Below are positions 36,390 to 37,387 of a stretch of DNA of 37,387 bases, one piece after another (position 1 is the stretch's first letter; the number at the start of each line of letters is the position of its first letter). Made by a program: the position numbers and the translations under genes. Source of the stretch: Thiocapsa sp. (GTDB taxonomy: Bacteria; Pseudomonadota; Gammaproteobacteria; Chromatiales; Chromatiaceae); the NCBI RefSeq assembly GCF_022340925.1, contig NZ_JAJDNA010000023.1, forward strand, positions 1 through 37,387, in the 5' to 3' direction. Under the pieces are notes generated by a model. That model was not told the DNA's origin and did not search any database. It saw only the letters and a list, made by a program, of their open reading frames with translations.

Positions 36390-37387
<998 letters not shown>

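Overview
The window looks like a chromosomal piece of a GC-rich gammaproteobacterium, most likely a nitrogen-fixing purple sulfur bacterium (Chromatiaceae). This is inferred from RdgC, CorB/YfjD and NadK-RecN of gammaproteobacterial type, from nifU/nifS with a sigma-54 promoter, and from sulfur-related genes (Sat-CysC fusion, persulfide dioxygenase) and c-type cytochromes. The species cannot be fixed from sequence reading alone.

Layout. 1-78: 3' end of a group II intron. 207-6038: radA, corB and rdgC, with a less GC-rich methyltransferase insert bounded by an exact 117-bp direct repeat copied from the 5' end of corB. 6106-6273: a small TIR element. 6374-8107: a sulfurylase/APS-kinase fusion whose sulfurylase half has lost signature residues. 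8470-12059 (minus): nadK-recN-epimerase operon. 12147-18306: heat-shock cluster hrcA-grpE-dnaK-dnaJ and dapB, with a sigma-70 promoter plus perfect CIRCE before hrcA and a sigma-32-like promoter before dnaK. 18511-22094: DUF3775 protein, then an envelope cluster of M48 lipoprotein protease, diheme cytochrome lipoprotein and a cytochrome c'-like protein. 22214-22290: initiator tRNA. 22770-27532: DUF3179 protein and a copper-type P-ATPase flanked by two broken toxin-antitoxin loci. 27691-31453: nifS, nifU, a NifZ-like gene and a persulfide dioxygenase. 31564-34428: a decaying stretch with a gutted ptsP, a DUF1840 remnant, an intact Anbu proteasome-like gene and a 5'-truncated transglutaminase. 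34572-37387 (minus): modC, modB, modA, a ModE-type operator and the end of a Mop/ModE gene.

How the genes work together. Molybdate uptake (modABC, ModE box), Fe-S assembly (nifU/nifS), NifZ and persulfide detoxification all fit a diazotrophic sulfur-metabolising cell. The chaperone block shows dual repression (HrcA/CIRCE) and activation (sigma-32) architecture. Several places show insertion and decay: intron end, MITE-like element, 117-bp repeat, two broken TA loci and three gene remnants. I did not find an unmistakably new multi-gene system. The best candidates for follow-up are the Sat-CysC protein with a degenerate sulfurylase site, the repeat-bounded methyltransferase insert, the cytochrome/protease cluster and the orphan Anbu gene.
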